Assembly: GCF_014195655.1 (NCBI RefSeq)
Contig: NZ_JACICD010000002.1
Coordinates: 372,001-436,000 of the forward strand
Length of the DNA: 64,000 nucleotides
From: Ancylobacter tetraedralis
GTDB lineage: Bacteria; Pseudomonadota; Alphaproteobacteria; Rhizobiales; Xanthobacteraceae
Direction of reading: 5' to 3'
A program made the translations under genes and the position numbers. A model generated the notes under the pieces. It was not told where the DNA came from and did not search any database. It saw only the letters and a program-made list of their open reading frames with translations. How positions within the stretch are numbered: position 1 is the stretch's first letter; every line of letters begins with the position of its first letter. Below, one piece after another: positions 1 to 8,218 of this stretch.

Positions 1-430
1 TGCCGAGGTCGAATTCCATCGAGCCGCTGAAGATCAGCGCGCGAGTGGAGGGGCAGCCCTCGGGGGCGGTGATGTCGCCGACGCTGTCGCAGATCGGCTG
101 CACCGCGCAGCTGCGCACGTCCCGGCAGGGCAGGTCGGGCGCCGAGAGGAGGTCGTGCAGGCCGCCGCGCGGCAGCAGCACGGCATCCCCGGTCTGCATC
201 GCATCGAGGCCTCCGGCGGGACGGCGCAGGAAGACCGGGCCGCGCGCGATGAAGTGGAACTGCGCGCGGCCTTCCTCCTGCCCGAAGCGCAGGCCGAACG
301 GCGGCGCCAGTTCGATGCGGCGATAGTCGATGCCGACCAGGCGCATGCCCATCAGCATGTCGCTGACCAGATCGAGCGCCCCTCCGGCCGGGTCGCCCAG
401 CCCCGCTGTTCCGGACGAACGATCAATCAT
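1..430 (-). CDS. AraC-family transcriptional regulator, N-terminal part (cut by window edge)
   Basis: The minus strand is open from an ATG at 428-430 to the window edge, about 143 codons without a stop. The visible part is a cupin-like sensor: a beta-rich stretch with the motif FIARGPVFLRRP (about residues 60-71) followed by GDAVLLPRGGLHDL (about 81-94), typical of the cupin_6/AraC-binding domain of AraC-family regulators. The HTH domain would lie beyond the window, so the family call rests on the sensor domain alone. It is divergent from the NepI-like exporter starting at 512, and by analogy with such pairs may control it, probably in response to a small ligand bound in the cupin. Confidence 0.75.
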   Translation of the reverse strand, partial: MIDRSSGTAGLGDPAGGALDLVSDMLMGMRLVGIDYRRIELAPPFGLRFGQEEGRAQFHFIARGPVFLRRPAGGLDAMQTGDAVLLPRGGLHDLLSAPDLPCRDVRSCAVQPICDSVGDITAPEGCPSTRALIFSGSMEFDLG

Positions 431-511
431 ATGAGAGTTATTGGCATATATCGTCCGGTATTTCCAGCCTAGGACTGGGGCAACCATTCTCCCGCTTCGA
501 AGGGAATTTCG
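431..511. promoter_or_regulatory. Divergent intergenic region between AraC regulator and nepI-like gene
   Basis: This 81 bp spacer is markedly more AT-rich than its surroundings around 431-465 and must carry promoters for both divergent genes. I see no convincing hexamer pair and no clear inverted repeat, so the location is inferred from gene arrangement alone. Confidence 0.4.
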
Positions 512-1756
512 ATGAGCGATACTCTGCCCTGGCCCGAGGAGGCTTCCGCCGCCGGGCTCGACATTGACAGCATCACCGCCCTCGCCCCGCCCGCCGCCGC
601 CGCGCCCGCCTGGGCGGCGGTCGGCTCGATGACGCTGGGCGTGTTCGGCCTCGTGACCGCCGAGTTTCTCCCCGCCAGCCTGCTGACGCCGATGGCGGCG
701 GACCTGCGCATCAGCGAGGGCACCGCCGGACAGGCCGTGACGGCGACCGCCATCGTCGCGCTGGTGGCCAGCCTTCTCGTCGCCACGGTGACGCGGCGCA
801 TCGACCGGCGCATCGTGCTGCTGGTCTTCACCGTGCTGCTGATCGTCTCCAACCTGATCGTCGCTTTCGCCCCCGATCTCGGCTCGCTGCTGGTCGGCCG
901 CGTGCTGCTGGGCATCGCGCTGGGCGGGTTCTGGGCGATGTCGGCCGCGCTCGCCATGCGCCTGGTGCCGGAGGAGATGGTGCCGCGCGCTCTGTCGATC
1001 ATTTTCAGCGGCGTCTCGGCGGCCACCATCTTCGCCGCGCCGGTGGGCAGCTATCTCGGCCATCTCTTGGGCTGGCGGGCGGTGTTCCTCATCGCCGCGG
1101 TGCTGGCGGTGGCCACGCTGATCGCGCAGGTCGCGACGCTGCCGCGCATGGCGCCGAGCGGTTCGGCCAGCCTGCGCACGCTGATCGACGTGCTGCGCCG
1201 GCCGGGCATCGGCATCGGCATGTTCGCCGCGATGCTGGTTTTCTCCGGCCATTTCGCCGTCTTCACCTATATTCGCCCCTTCCTGGAAACGGTGACGGGC
1301 GTGGGGATCAGCGCGGTGTCGGGCATATTGCTCGGCTTCGGCGTCGCCAATTTCGTCGGTACGCTTGTGGCGGGGCGGCTCTTGCAGCGTAGCCTCGGCG
1401 TCTCGCTGGTCTGCGCCCCGGTGCTGATGGGCGTGCTCGGGCTTGGGCTGGTCACGCTCGCCAATACGCCGGCGGGGGATGCGCTGATGGTGGCGCTGTG
1501 GGGCTTCGCCTTCGGCATCGTGCCGGTGGCGTGGTCCACCTGGCTGACCCGCACCGTGCCCGATCAGGCGGAAAGCGCCGGCGGCCTGCTGGTCGCGGCG
1601 GTGCAGTTCGCCATCTCCGTCGGCGCGGCCGGGGGCGGGATGATCTTCGATCGCGAGGGCGCGGCCGGCGTGTTCGGTGCCGCCAGCCTCGTCCTGCTGG
1701 CGGCTGCCGTGATCATCCTGGCCGGCGTGCGTCCGCGCCTGCGGCAGGGTGGGTGA
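512..1756 (+). CDS. nepI: MFS transporter, NepI-like purine ribonucleoside exporter
   Basis: A 414-residue major facilitator protein with about 12 hydrophobic helices after a roughly 35-residue Ala/Pro-rich cytoplasmic leader. Remembered E. coli NepI (YicM) matches at several stretches: FLPASLLTPMA (about 50-60), the ISEGTAGQ block, ALGGFWAMSA in helix 4, and FAVFTYIRP in helix 8. NepI exports purine ribonucleosides such as inosine across the inner membrane by proton antiport. The gene starts at ATG 512 and is divergent from a cupin-type AraC regulator that probably controls it. Substrate is inferred from family similarity; general drug export is the alternative within the DHA1 group. Confidence 0.8.
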   Translation: MSDTLPWPEEASAAGLDIDSITALAPPAAAAPAWAAVGSMTLGVFGLVTAEFLPASLLTPMAADLRISEGTAGQAVTATAIVALVASLLVATVTRRIDRRIVLLVFTVLLIVSNLIVAFAPDLGSLLVGRVLLGIALGGFWAMSAALAMRLVPEEMVPRALSIIFSGVSAATIFAAPVGSYLGHLLGWRAVFLIAAVLAVATLIAQVATLPRMAPSGSASLRTLIDVLRRPGIGIGMFAAMLVFSGHFAVFTYIRPFLETVTGVGISAVSGILLGFGVANFVGTLVAGRLLQRSLGVSLVCAPVLMGVLGLGLVTLANTPAGDALMVALWGFAFGIVPVAWSTWLTRTVPDQAESAGGLLVAAVQFAISVGAAGGGMIFDREGAAGVFGAASLVLLAAAVIILAGVRPRLRQGG

Positions 1757-1800
1757 AGTCTCACGTCCCGCGCGCCCGGGGGCGGGACCGGCCGGCTGCG

Positions 1801-2472
1801 TCAGGAGCGCGCGGCCGGCTGCACGGCACGCCGTGGCGTGCGCGGGCGCCGCATGATGCGCGACTGGACGAACTTGAGCACCACGCCGGTGGCCAGCAGC
1901 ATCACCAGGGTCAGTCCGCCCATCCACATCAGCCACGAGCCCTCGCTCTGCGCGCCGATGAGCGAGGCGCTCTCGGCGGCGAGCCAGCCGGGCGCCAGCA
2001 TCACCGGCGCCCACACCACCGCCGAGGAGACGTTGGCGAACTGGAAGCGGCGCTGGTCCATGCGCATCATGCCGGCCACCATCGGCATGGTGGCGCGCAC
2101 CGGGCCGAAGAAACGGCCGACGAAGATGGACGCGAAGCCGAAGCGGCGGAAGAACAGCCGCGCCTGCGCCACCTGCGAGCGATAGCCGATCAGCGGCCAG
2201 CGATGCACCACGCGCGGGCCCACCCAGCGGCCGAACCAGTAGGACACGATGTCGCCCGCCACGGCGCCGACGATGGCGCCGGCAATGACCGGGACCGGCT
2301 GCACCAGCCCCGAGCCGATCAGCCCGCCGATCGCCAGCATCAGCGCGGTGGCCGGAATGACGAGGCCGAGCAGGACGAGCGATTCGCCGAAGGCGATGAT
2401 GCCGACCACGACGGGCACGAGATAGTCGTGGCTCTGCATGAGCTGAGCCAGATACGCGCTGATGCTTTCCAT
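1801..2472 (-). CDS. DedA family inner-membrane protein
   Basis: A 223-residue polytopic protein with the DedA/SNARE-associated signature: an early acidic residue in the membrane (E30 in AFGESLVLLGLVIP), GDIVSYWFGRWVG (73-85) and GRFFGPVRATMP (119-130). DedA proteins are thought to translocate undecaprenyl phosphate or other phospholipids and to support membrane homeostasis. ATG 2472 is preferred over upstream in-frame codons because AGAGGA lies just before it and the hydrophobic domain then starts at a normal distance. The C-terminus is a short Arg-rich cytoplasmic tail. The gene stands alone, convergent with the NepI-like gene 44 bp away. Confidence 0.9.
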   Translation of the reverse strand: MESISAYLAQLMQSHDYLVPVVVGIIAFGESLVLLGLVIPATALMLAIGGLIGSGLVQPVPVIAGAIVGAVAGDIVSYWFGRWVGPRVVHRWPLIGYRSQVAQARLFFRRFGFASIFVGRFFGPVRATMPMVAGMMRMDQRRFQFANVSSAVVWAPVMLAPGWLAAESASLIGAQSEGSWLMWMGGLTLVMLLATGVVLKFVQSRIMRRPRTPRRAVQPAARS

Positions 2473-2684
2473 TGTCCTCTGCCGTTGGGATGCCCGCCGC
2501 GCCGGCCGCCACACGGGCGGCCACGGCCGGGGACACACCGGAAGTTCGTGTCCCCCATGTTGGACAGGAACATGGCAGCCGCAAGACAGGACTGCCGTAA
2601 GGGAAGCGACGAAATCCGCCGTCCATGCGGCGATCCGGCCTCCTGCGACGATATGAGCGGGGGCCCGGGCGCCCGTCGGGCGGG

Positions 2685-2761
2685 TGGCCTCCCGGAAGGG
2701 AATCGAACCCCTGACCCCAGGTTTAGGAAACCTGTGCTCTATCCTGCTGAGCTACCGGGAG
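2685..2761 (-). tRNA. tRNA-Arg(CCU)
   Basis: Read on the minus strand this 77-nt segment folds as a full cloverleaf: a seven-base acceptor stem (CTCCCGG with CCGGGAG), a D-arm beginning TAGCTCAGC, an anticodon stem CAGGT/ACCTG around loop TTCCTAA (anticodon CCT, complement of 2725-2727), and a T-arm with GGTTCGATTCC. The discriminator is G and the terminal CCA is encoded (2685-2687). It decodes AGG, a rare codon in such a GC-rich genome. No U-tract terminator is evident downstream. Confidence 0.96.
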
Positions 2762-2899
2762 TGACCGCCGGTACATGACCTCAATCGGCGTTCCGGATCA
2801 AGAGGGCGGCCGCACCGGGAAGGGTCCGCGGCCAACGCGACGGCGGATATCGCCGCTCATCCGCGTGGATTAGCATGGGGAACCGGCCAGGGCGGCTTG

Positions 2900-3883
2900 A
2901 TGCGAATGGAGTGCCGATTGTCACCATGGCAAGCTGCCGCCGGCCCGCGTGCGGACGAGGTTCACGAGCGCCCGTCCGCGGGGCGCTGGCGGCATGACGG
3001 TGCGGCGTCGCGGGGTGGTCTGTCATGCTTGAGCGCGGGCCCCGCCGGCTTCCTCGTCAGCTTCCTTGCCAGCTTCCTTGCCAGCCTCCTCGCGGCTGTC
3101 CTCCTGCTCGGCGCGCCGGCGTGGGCGGCGAAGGAGGAGGCGGCGCCCTGTCCGGCCGCGTTCGGCGCGCCGGTCGCCGTCACGGCCATCGACCGCTTCG
3201 GCGATGTCGTGCTGGCCGACGGCACGGTCGTTGCGCTGGCGGGTCTTGCCGTCGAGGACGGCGAGGCATCGCTGGCAGCCCGCCGCGCGTCGCTGGCGGC
3301 GCAGTTGAGCGGGCGGGAGGTGACGCTGGCGGGGACGGTCGCCACCGACCGCTACGGCCGCCGGCGCGCCGTGCTGCGGCTGGCGGCGCCCCGTGAGGAG
3401 GAGGGCAAGGATACCACCGTTCAGGCGGCGCTGCTGCGGCAGGGGCTGGCGCTGGCGCGGCCGGAGGCGGGGTTTCTCGGCTGCATGAACGAATTGCGCG
3501 CGGCGGAGGCGCCGGCCCGGCGGGCGAAGCGCGGCCTCTGGGTGGGGCTGCCGCTGCCCGCGCGCGACGAGAAGACCGTGACAGCGAAGGCCGGGCGGTT
3601 CACAATCCTTGCAGGACGTGTGCTTTCGGTTGGAAACGGCCGGCGGGTGGACTACCTCAATTTCGGCCCGGTTTGGCGGCAAGACACCACCGTCAGGCTG
3701 GAGAAACCGGTACGGGCGGCTCTGGAGCGCGCCGGCCTGTCGCTGGAGGCGCTGGCGGGGCGCTCGGTGGCGGTGCGCGGCGTGGTGTTCGAGGCGGACG
3801 GACCGGCAATCGACGTACGGTGGATCGAGCAGATCGAGTTCATCGACGGCAGGATGGGACAAGGGCAGGCGGGGAACTGGTGA
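2900..3883 (+). CDS. Secreted SNase-like (thermonuclease-family) protein with degenerate active site
   Basis: A hydrophobic signal segment (FLVSFLASFLASLLAAVLLLGAPAWA, split here as FLVSFLASFLAS then LLAAVLLLGAPAWA, about residues 51-75) precedes an SNase-like OB-fold: AIDRFGDVVLADGTVVAL, then TDRYGRRRAVLRL, and a Trp-ending helix (AKRGLWVGL). The conserved nuclease residues of the RLxGIDAPE strand are replaced by ALAGLAVED; only the YGR arginine region is kept, so catalysis is doubtful. A second beta domain follows (about 230-320). The start is uncertain: TTG 2897, ATG 2900, ATG 2906, or CTG/TTG codons at 3020/3029 close to the signal peptide. Its stop overlaps the start of the M48 lipoprotein gene by four bases (GTGA), implying coupled translation and a joint envelope role. 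Confidence 0.75.
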   Translation: MRMECRLSPWQAAAGPRADEVHERPSAGRWRHDGAASRGGLSCLSAGPAGFLVSFLASFLASLLAAVLLLGAPAWAAKEEAAPCPAAFGAPVAVTAIDRFGDVVLADGTVVALAGLAVEDGEASLAARRASLAAQLSGREVTLAGTVATDRYGRRRAVLRLAAPREEEGKDTTVQAALLRQGLALARPEAGFLGCMNELRAAEAPARRAKRGLWVGLPLPARDEKTVTAKAGRFTILAGRVLSVGNGRRVDYLNFGPVWRQDTTVRLEKPVRAALERAGLSLEALAGRSVAVRGVVFEADGPAIDVRWIEQIEFIDGRMGQGQAGNW

Positions 3884-5397
3884 GGACACCGGTGCATAGC
3901 GGGGCAGGGGGTCTGTCCAAGGGTACGGCGTCGGTGTGGCGGCGGCTGGGCGCGTTTGCCTGCCTGCTCGCGGCCGGGCTGCTGCTCGCCGCCTGTGCCG
4001 GGATGCAGGAGCCCTCCACGGCGGAATCGAAGGCGAGCACGCCCGCGCCCGCCGCCGAGGAGGCCATGACGCCGGCCCAGCGCAAGGAGCACGAGCGTCT
4101 CGTCACTTCCTATGGCGGCGCCTATAACGACCCCAAGCTACAGGCGCAGATCCAGCAGATCGTCACCCGGCTGGTGGCGGCGTCGGAGCGGCCGGACCAG
4201 AAATACCGCGTCACCATCCTCAATTCGCCGGCCATCAACGCTTTCGCGCTGCCCAACGGCTCGCTCTATGTGACGCGCGGCCTGTTGTCGCTGGCCTCCG
4301 ACAATTCCGAGCTGGCCTCGGTCCTGGCGCATGAAATGGCCCATGTCATCGCCAACCACGCGGCCACCCGCGAGGACCAGATGAAGCAGGCGGTGCTGGT
4401 CAGCCGCGTGATCTCCGATGTGGTGAACGATTCCGACCTCGGCGCGCTGGCGCTGGCCAAGAGCCGCATTTCGCTCGCCAGCTTCTCGCGCGGGCAGGAA
4501 CTGGAGGCGGATGCGATCGGGGTCGGCATCAGCGCCCGCGCGGGCTTCGATCCCTATGGCGCCGAGCGCTTCCTCACCACCATGGGCCAGCAGGCGAACC
4601 TGAAGTCCAGCTCGATGAACCAGAGCGCCAGCGGCGAGCAGGCGGATTTCCTCGCCACGCACCCGGCGACGCCCGAGCGCATTTCCATCGTCATGGCCAA
4701 TGCGCGCGAATATGCCTCGCCCAAGAATCCGGGCGAGCGCGACCGGGCGCAATATCTCGCGGCGATCGACGGCCTCGTCTATGGCGACGATCCCAAGGAA
4801 GGCTTCATCCGCGGGCGGCGGTTCTTCCATCCCAAGCTCGGCTTCACCTTCACCGCGCCGGAAGGCTTCGCGCTGGAGAACACCTCGCAGGCGGTGCTCG
4901 GCGCCAGCACCACCGGCCGCGAGGCGCTGCGGCTCGATGCGGTGCGGGTCGGCGGCGACCAGTCGCTGGCGCAATATCTCTCCTCCGGCTGGATCGACGG
5001 GGTCGAGGTATCCTCGGTGGAGAGCCTTGTGCTCAACGGCTTTCCCGCCGCCACTGCCGTGGCGCGCGGCGAACAATGGTCGTTCCGCATGTTCGCCATC
5101 CGCTTCGGCAGCGATGTGTACCGGCTTATCTTCGCGGCGCGCGAGCTGACGCCGGAACTGGACGCCGGCTTCCGCGAGGCGGCGGAAACCTTCCGCCGCG
5201 TCTCCATCGAGGAATCGGACAACGTCAAGCCGCTGCGCATCCGCATCGTCACGGCCGGGCTCACCGATACGCCGGAAAAGCTGGCGGCCAAGATGGACGT
5301 GCAGGACCGACAGATGGAGCGATTCCTCATCCTCAACGGGCTGCAGCGCGGCGACAAACTGGCCTATGGCGAGCAATACAAGATCATCGCGGAATAG
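3880..5397 (+). CDS. M48 family metalloprotease, BepA/Oma1-like lipoprotein
   Basis: A 505-residue envelope zinc protease. GTG 3880 is chosen because it overlaps the preceding stop (GTGA) and places a lipoprotein signal, ending LLLAAC with the lipidated Cys near residue 39, at the N-terminus. The M48 domain follows: HEMAH (151-155) with two zinc-binding His and the catalytic Glu, and the third ligand in EXXXD at about 207-211 (QELEADAIG). The C-terminal part (about 300-505) contains a beta-rich domain and ends in a LysM-like segment. Proteases of this type degrade misassembled outer-membrane or periplasmic proteins. A stem-loop at 5425-5444 downstream (CCGTCCG/CGGACGG) could end the transcript but lacks a T-tract. 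Confidence 0.92.
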   Translation: MRTPVHSGAGGLSKGTASVWRRLGAFACLLAAGLLLAACAGMQEPSTAESKASTPAPAAEEAMTPAQRKEHERLVTSYGGAYNDPKLQAQIQQIVTRLVAASERPDQKYRVTILNSPAINAFALPNGSLYVTRGLLSLASDNSELASVLAHEMAHVIANHAATREDQMKQAVLVSRVISDVVNDSDLGALALAKSRISLASFSRGQELEADAIGVGISARAGFDPYGAERFLTTMGQQANLKSSSMNQSASGEQADFLATHPATPERISIVMANAREYASPKNPGERDRAQYLAAIDGLVYGDDPKEGFIRGRRFFHPKLGFTFTAPEGFALENTSQAVLGASTTGREALRLDAVRVGGDQSLAQYLSSGWIDGVEVSSVESLVLNGFPAATAVARGEQWSFRMFAIRFGSDVYRLIFAARELTPELDAGFREAAETFRRVSIEESDNVKPLRIRIVTAGLTDTPEKLAAKMDVQDRQMERFLILNGLQRGDKLAYGEQYKIIAE

Positions 5398-5637
5398 GGC
5401 CGGATGAGTGCCGGACCTAGCGGTCCGTCCGTCATTGCGGACGGCCGCAGGCGGATCCGCGATCTCCCGTTGGGAGAGGCGCGGCGGCTGTGAGGCTCGA
5501 TCGCCGCTATCCCGTCGCCGCGGCGGGGAGACCGCCAGCCATGGGCGGGGCCGGCTTTCGCGATTTGACACAGTGCTCCCGCTTGTGGAAACGAGAGCCC
5601 TCAGCGATCACGTGATTCCGCCCGATCGATCCGGGCT

Positions 5638-6519
5638 TCAGATCGGTCCGAAGGCGCCGCGCGGCACATCGGAGCCTTGCGTCAGCGCGACGCGCAGCTT
5701 TTCCAGCGCCCGGCTCTCGATCTGCCGCACCCGCTCCTTGGAAATGCCAAGCCGCGCGCCGAGCGTTTCCAGCGTCTCGCTTTCCTCATTCAGGCGGCGG
5801 GCCTTGATGATGCGGATCTCGCGCTCGTTCAACGCCCCCAACGCGCGCCACAGCCAGCGACGGCGGCGCTCGCCGTCGATTTCCATCGAGGCCTGCTCGT
5901 CGGGCAGCGGATCGGCGGCGGCGAGCTGGTCGAGCCGCGCGCCTCCATCTTCCTCGCCGGCCTGAAGCGGGGCGTTGAGCGACAGGTCGGGCCCGCTGAG
6001 CCGGGCATCCATGCGCGCCACCTCGACCGGGTTCACGCCGAGGCTGCGGGCGATGGCGCCGTGCATCGCCTCGCGCGGGGGCGGTGTGGCGCCGCCGGCG
6101 CGCTCAAGCCGGGTCCGCATGCGGCGCAGGTTGAAGAACAGCGCCTTCTGGCCGGAGGAGGTTCCCCCGCGCACGATCGACCAGTTGCGCAGCACGTAAT
6201 CCTGAATCGCCGCGCGGATCCACCAGGTGGCATAGGTGGAGAAGCGCACGTCATGGGCGGTCTGGAACCGCGCGGCGGCTTCCAGCAGGCCGATATTGGC
6301 CTCCTGCACAAGGTCCGACATGGGCAGGCCATAGCTGCGGAAGCGGCGGGCGATGGCGATGGCGAGGCGCATATGCGCATGCACCAGCTGGTGCATCGCG
6401 TGCTCGTCGCGCTGCTCGGTCCAGCGGCGGGCGAGCCCGTATTCCTCCTCGCGCCCCAGCAGGGGCGCCTTCATCGCGTCCCGCACCAGGACAATGTGAC
6501 GCTCGGCCCTGTCGCTCAT
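5638..6519 (-). CDS. rpoH: RNA polymerase sigma-32 factor (RpoH family)
   Basis: A 293-residue group-3 heat-shock-type sigma factor. Region 2 is present (DLVQEANIGLLEAAARF about 69-85, then RFSTYATWWIRAAI), and the RpoH box QKALFFNLR (about 124-132) identifies the RpoH branch. Region 4 carries the HTH (LGARLGISKERVRQIESRALEKL). ATG 6519 is preferred to ATG 6525 because the AAAGAG ribosome site abuts the latter and is properly spaced from the former. Many rhizobia carry two rpoH copies; the neighbourhood with carD and fdxA and the fairly divergent sequence suggest the RpoH2 type (oxidative or photo-oxidative stress), but that subtype is an inference. Confidence 0.92.
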   Translation of the reverse strand: MSDRAERHIVLVRDAMKAPLLGREEEYGLARRWTEQRDEHAMHQLVHAHMRLAIAIARRFRSYGLPMSDLVQEANIGLLEAAARFQTAHDVRFSTYATWWIRAAIQDYVLRNWSIVRGGTSSGQKALFFNLRRMRTRLERAGGATPPPREAMHGAIARSLGVNPVEVARMDARLSGPDLSLNAPLQAGEEDGGARLDQLAAADPLPDEQASMEIDGERRRRWLWRALGALNEREIRIIKARRLNEESETLETLGARLGISKERVRQIESRALEKLRVALTQGSDVPRGAFGPI

Positions 6520-6536
6520 GCGCATCTCTTTGCTCG

Positions 6537-6564
6537 TTCAGACGGCGGCTGGACAACGTGTCAA
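6537..6564 (-). promoter_or_regulatory. Possible rpoH promoter (perfect -35, weak -10)
   Basis: On the minus strand a perfect TTGACA (6559-6564) is followed 16 bp later by TCTGAA (6537-6542), which matches the -10 consensus at only three positions. It would give a very short leader for rpoH. Offered as a weak candidate. Confidence 0.3.
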
Positions 6565-6683
6565 CGCGACCGGGCAAAGGATGGTTCCCGAGAGGATTCG
6601 AGCCGGGAATGCGGGCCCCGCTTGCGGGCCGAGATTTCCGCGAGGGAGCGGCCGACGCGGGGCAAGAAGAGGAGCTGAAAAAG

Positions 6684-6710
6684 AAAAGCCCGGCACGGAG
6701 CCGGGCTTTC
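6684..6710 (-). terminator. Rho-independent terminator after carD
   Basis: Arms AAAAGCCCGGC and GCCGGGCTTTC form an approximately 10-bp GC-rich hairpin. Read on the minus strand it is followed by a run of TTTTCTTTTTC, giving a strong intrinsic terminator 28 bp past the carD stop. It isolates carD from rpoH. Confidence 0.9.
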
Positions 6711-6738
6711 ATCGCGGTGTCTAGGGGGAAGCGGCGCC

Positions 6739-7341
6739 TCAGGCGGCGGCTTCCTCGGCTTCGTCGTCGGTGTGCTCGACTTCGGCCTCGGCCTCGACCT
6801 CTCCCTTGCCCAGGCGACGCGGGCCCTTGAGCAGGTTCTGCTCGATGGCCTTGATCGCCTCGGTCTCGGTCATGTTCTCGACGGCGGCGAGTTCGCGGGC
6901 CATGCGGTCGAGCGCGGCCTCGTAGAGCTGGCGCTCGCTATAGGACTGCTCGGGCTGCGCATCGGAGCGATAGAGGTCGCGCACCACCTCGGCGATGGCG
7001 ACGAGATCGCCGGAATTGATCTTGGCCTCGTATTCCTGAGCGCGGCGGCTCCACATCGTGCGCTTCACGCGGGCGCGGCCCTTCAGGGTTTCCAGCGCCT
7101 TCTTGAGCACGATCGGATCGGAAAGCTTGCGCATGCCGACGGTCACGATCTTCGGCACGGGCACGCGCAGCGTCATCTTGTCCTTTTCGAAATGAATGAC
7201 GAAAAGTTCAAGCTTGAAGCCGGCGACTTCCTGTTCCTCGATCGCCATGATGCGTCCGACGCCGTGCGACGGATAAACGATATGTTCGCCCGTCTTGAAA
7301 CCCTGGCGGATGTTGTTGGACGGCTTCTTCGTCGACGTCAT
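6739..7341 (-). CDS. carD: CarD family transcriptional regulator
   Basis: A 200-residue protein with the CarD/TRCF-type RNA polymerase interaction domain at about 12-75 (GEHIVYPSHGVGRIMAIEEQ, a typical start of the fold) and the helical DNA-contacting C-terminal domain (KKALETLKGRARVKRTMWSRRAQEYEAKI, whose key parts are TMWSRR and EYEAKI). The tail after about 175 is strongly acidic and Ala/Glu-rich. CarD binds the RNA polymerase beta subunit and stabilises open complexes, especially at rRNA promoters. It has its own promoter candidate and a strong terminator, so it is probably monocistronic. Confidence 0.95.
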   Translation of the reverse strand: MTSTKKPSNNIRQGFKTGEHIVYPSHGVGRIMAIEEQEVAGFKLELFVIHFEKDKMTLRVPVPKIVTVGMRKLSDPIVLKKALETLKGRARVKRTMWSRRAQEYEAKINSGDLVAIAEVVRDLYRSDAQPEQSYSERQLYEAALDRMARELAAVENMTETEAIKAIEQNLLKGPRRLGKGEVEAEAEVEHTDDEAEEAAA

Positions 7342-7600
7342 GCTGTATCTGCTCCTGGGTCTCGGTTCTTCCGGCGGAGTACCACCCTGGCACGCCGTCG
7401 CCTCGCGCGTTGCCGCGCGGGGGCAAGAAACACCGCAGCTCCAGCGGATGCCGGAGCCGTACGCTCAGCCGTCGACGGAAAACTCAGGGGAGCCTGATGC
7501 GCGGTTGCGCATTGGGCAAAGACCCGACATCAATTCCGGGAGGGGCGCTCCGGCCTGGGAGCGTTGCACCATGGCAAACCCAATCGACTGCACGGGTAAG

Positions 7601-7628
7601 CTTATAACACAAATTATGCCGAAATCAA
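7601..7628 (-). promoter_or_regulatory. Candidate sigma-70 promoter for carD
   Basis: On the minus strand TTGATT (7623-7628) and TATAAG (7601-7606) are separated by 16 bp inside the only AT-rich island of the region. Transcription would start near 7594 and give a leader of about 250 nt before carD. Confidence 0.55.
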
Positions 7629-7706
7629 AATACTGCTGCGCTGCAGCGCGCACGTGGCTGCGGCCGCGGTCCATGCCACGGCGTCGTGTCGGCGCGTCGA
7701 CCATGT

Positions 7707-7726
7707 CCGGCCCGTCATCGGGCCGG
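7707..7726 (-). terminator. Stem-loop downstream of fdxA
   Basis: A perfect eight-base stem (CCGGCCCG/CGGGCCGG) with a four-base loop lies 11 bp past the fdxA stop. There is no T-tract, so it may be a 3'-end stabiliser or a Rho-assisted terminator. Confidence 0.5.
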
Positions 7727-7736
7727 CAGTCCAGAA

Positions 7737-8072
7737 CTAGTCCTGCTTACCCGGTTCGGTCGAGAGATACTGTAGCTTGTCGGCTACACCGTCCCATTCC
7801 TTGGCGTCGGGCAGCGGGTCCTTGCGGTCGGTGATGTTGGGCCACGCCTTGGCATAGTCGGCGTTGATCGTCAGCCACTTGTCGAGGCCCGGTTCGGTGT
7901 CGGGCTTGATCGCCTCGGCCGGGCATTCCGGCTCGCACACGCCGCAGTCGATGCACTCGTCCGGATGGATGACGAGGAAGTTCTCACCCTCGTAGAAACA
8001 GTCGACAGGGCACACCGAGACGCAGTCGGTGTACTTGCACTTGATGCAATTCTCCGTGACGACGTAGGTCAT
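7737..8072 (-). CDS. fdxA: Seven-iron ferredoxin FdxA
   Basis: A 111-residue ferredoxin with nine Cys at 9, 12, 17, 21, 25, 40, 43, 46 and 50. The spacing matches Azotobacter FdI-type 7Fe ferredoxins shifted by one residue: Cys 9, 17 and 50 would hold the [3Fe-4S] cluster, and Cys 21, 40, 43 and 46 the [4Fe-4S] cluster. The long C-terminal extension after the clusters is usual for the FdxA family. It is a low-potential soluble electron carrier. In related genomes it usually follows a helicase and an S4-domain gene; here the upstream neighbour is proA. Confidence 0.96.
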   Translation of the reverse strand: MTYVVTENCIKCKYTDCVSVCPVDCFYEGENFLVIHPDECIDCGVCEPECPAEAIKPDTEPGLDKWLTINADYAKAWPNITDRKDPLPDAKEWDGVADKLQYLSTEPGKQD

Positions 8073-8166
8073 TCATCCGGTCTCCGCGCGGGGCGTGTAG
8101 ATTGGCCCGCGGCCCTCCCCTAGCGCACCGTCTCAAACGGCGCAAGGAACATGAACGCATAGGGCC

Positions 8167-8195
8167 GGCCCGGCGGGCTCATGGCCTGCCGGGCC
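8167..8195 (-). terminator. Hairpin after proA
   Basis: Twelve-base arms (8167-8178 and 8184-8195) pair with one mismatch around a five-base loop, 24 bp downstream of the proA stop. It lacks a T-tract but is the only structured element in the 146 bp between proA and fdxA. Confidence 0.45.
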
Positions 8196-8218
8196 GTGCC
8201 AGCCCTGTCGGAGGAGGA

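Larger units (their letters stand above)
7342..7736. other. 395-bp intergenic region between carD and fdxA
   Basis: No convincing gene lies here. Short open frames exist on both strands but lack ribosome sites and family features. The region holds a stem-loop just past fdxA (7707-7726), an AT-rich island at about 7598-7640 that contains the candidate carD promoter, and about 260 bp of possible carD leader. Confidence 0.7.

Noticed and set aside
2670-2682. Short GC inverted repeat right after tRNA-Arg
   Set aside because: Five-base arms with a three-base loop and no T-tract are too weak to call a terminator in such GC-rich DNA.
6580-6615. tRNA-like string near GGATTCGAGCCGGGAA
   Set aside because: It resembles a T-arm but no matching acceptor, D or anticodon stems can be drawn on either strand.
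7465-7704. 79-codon minus-strand frame between carD and fdxA
   Set aside because: No ribosome site, no recognisable features, and it runs through the AT-rich promoter island proposed for carD.
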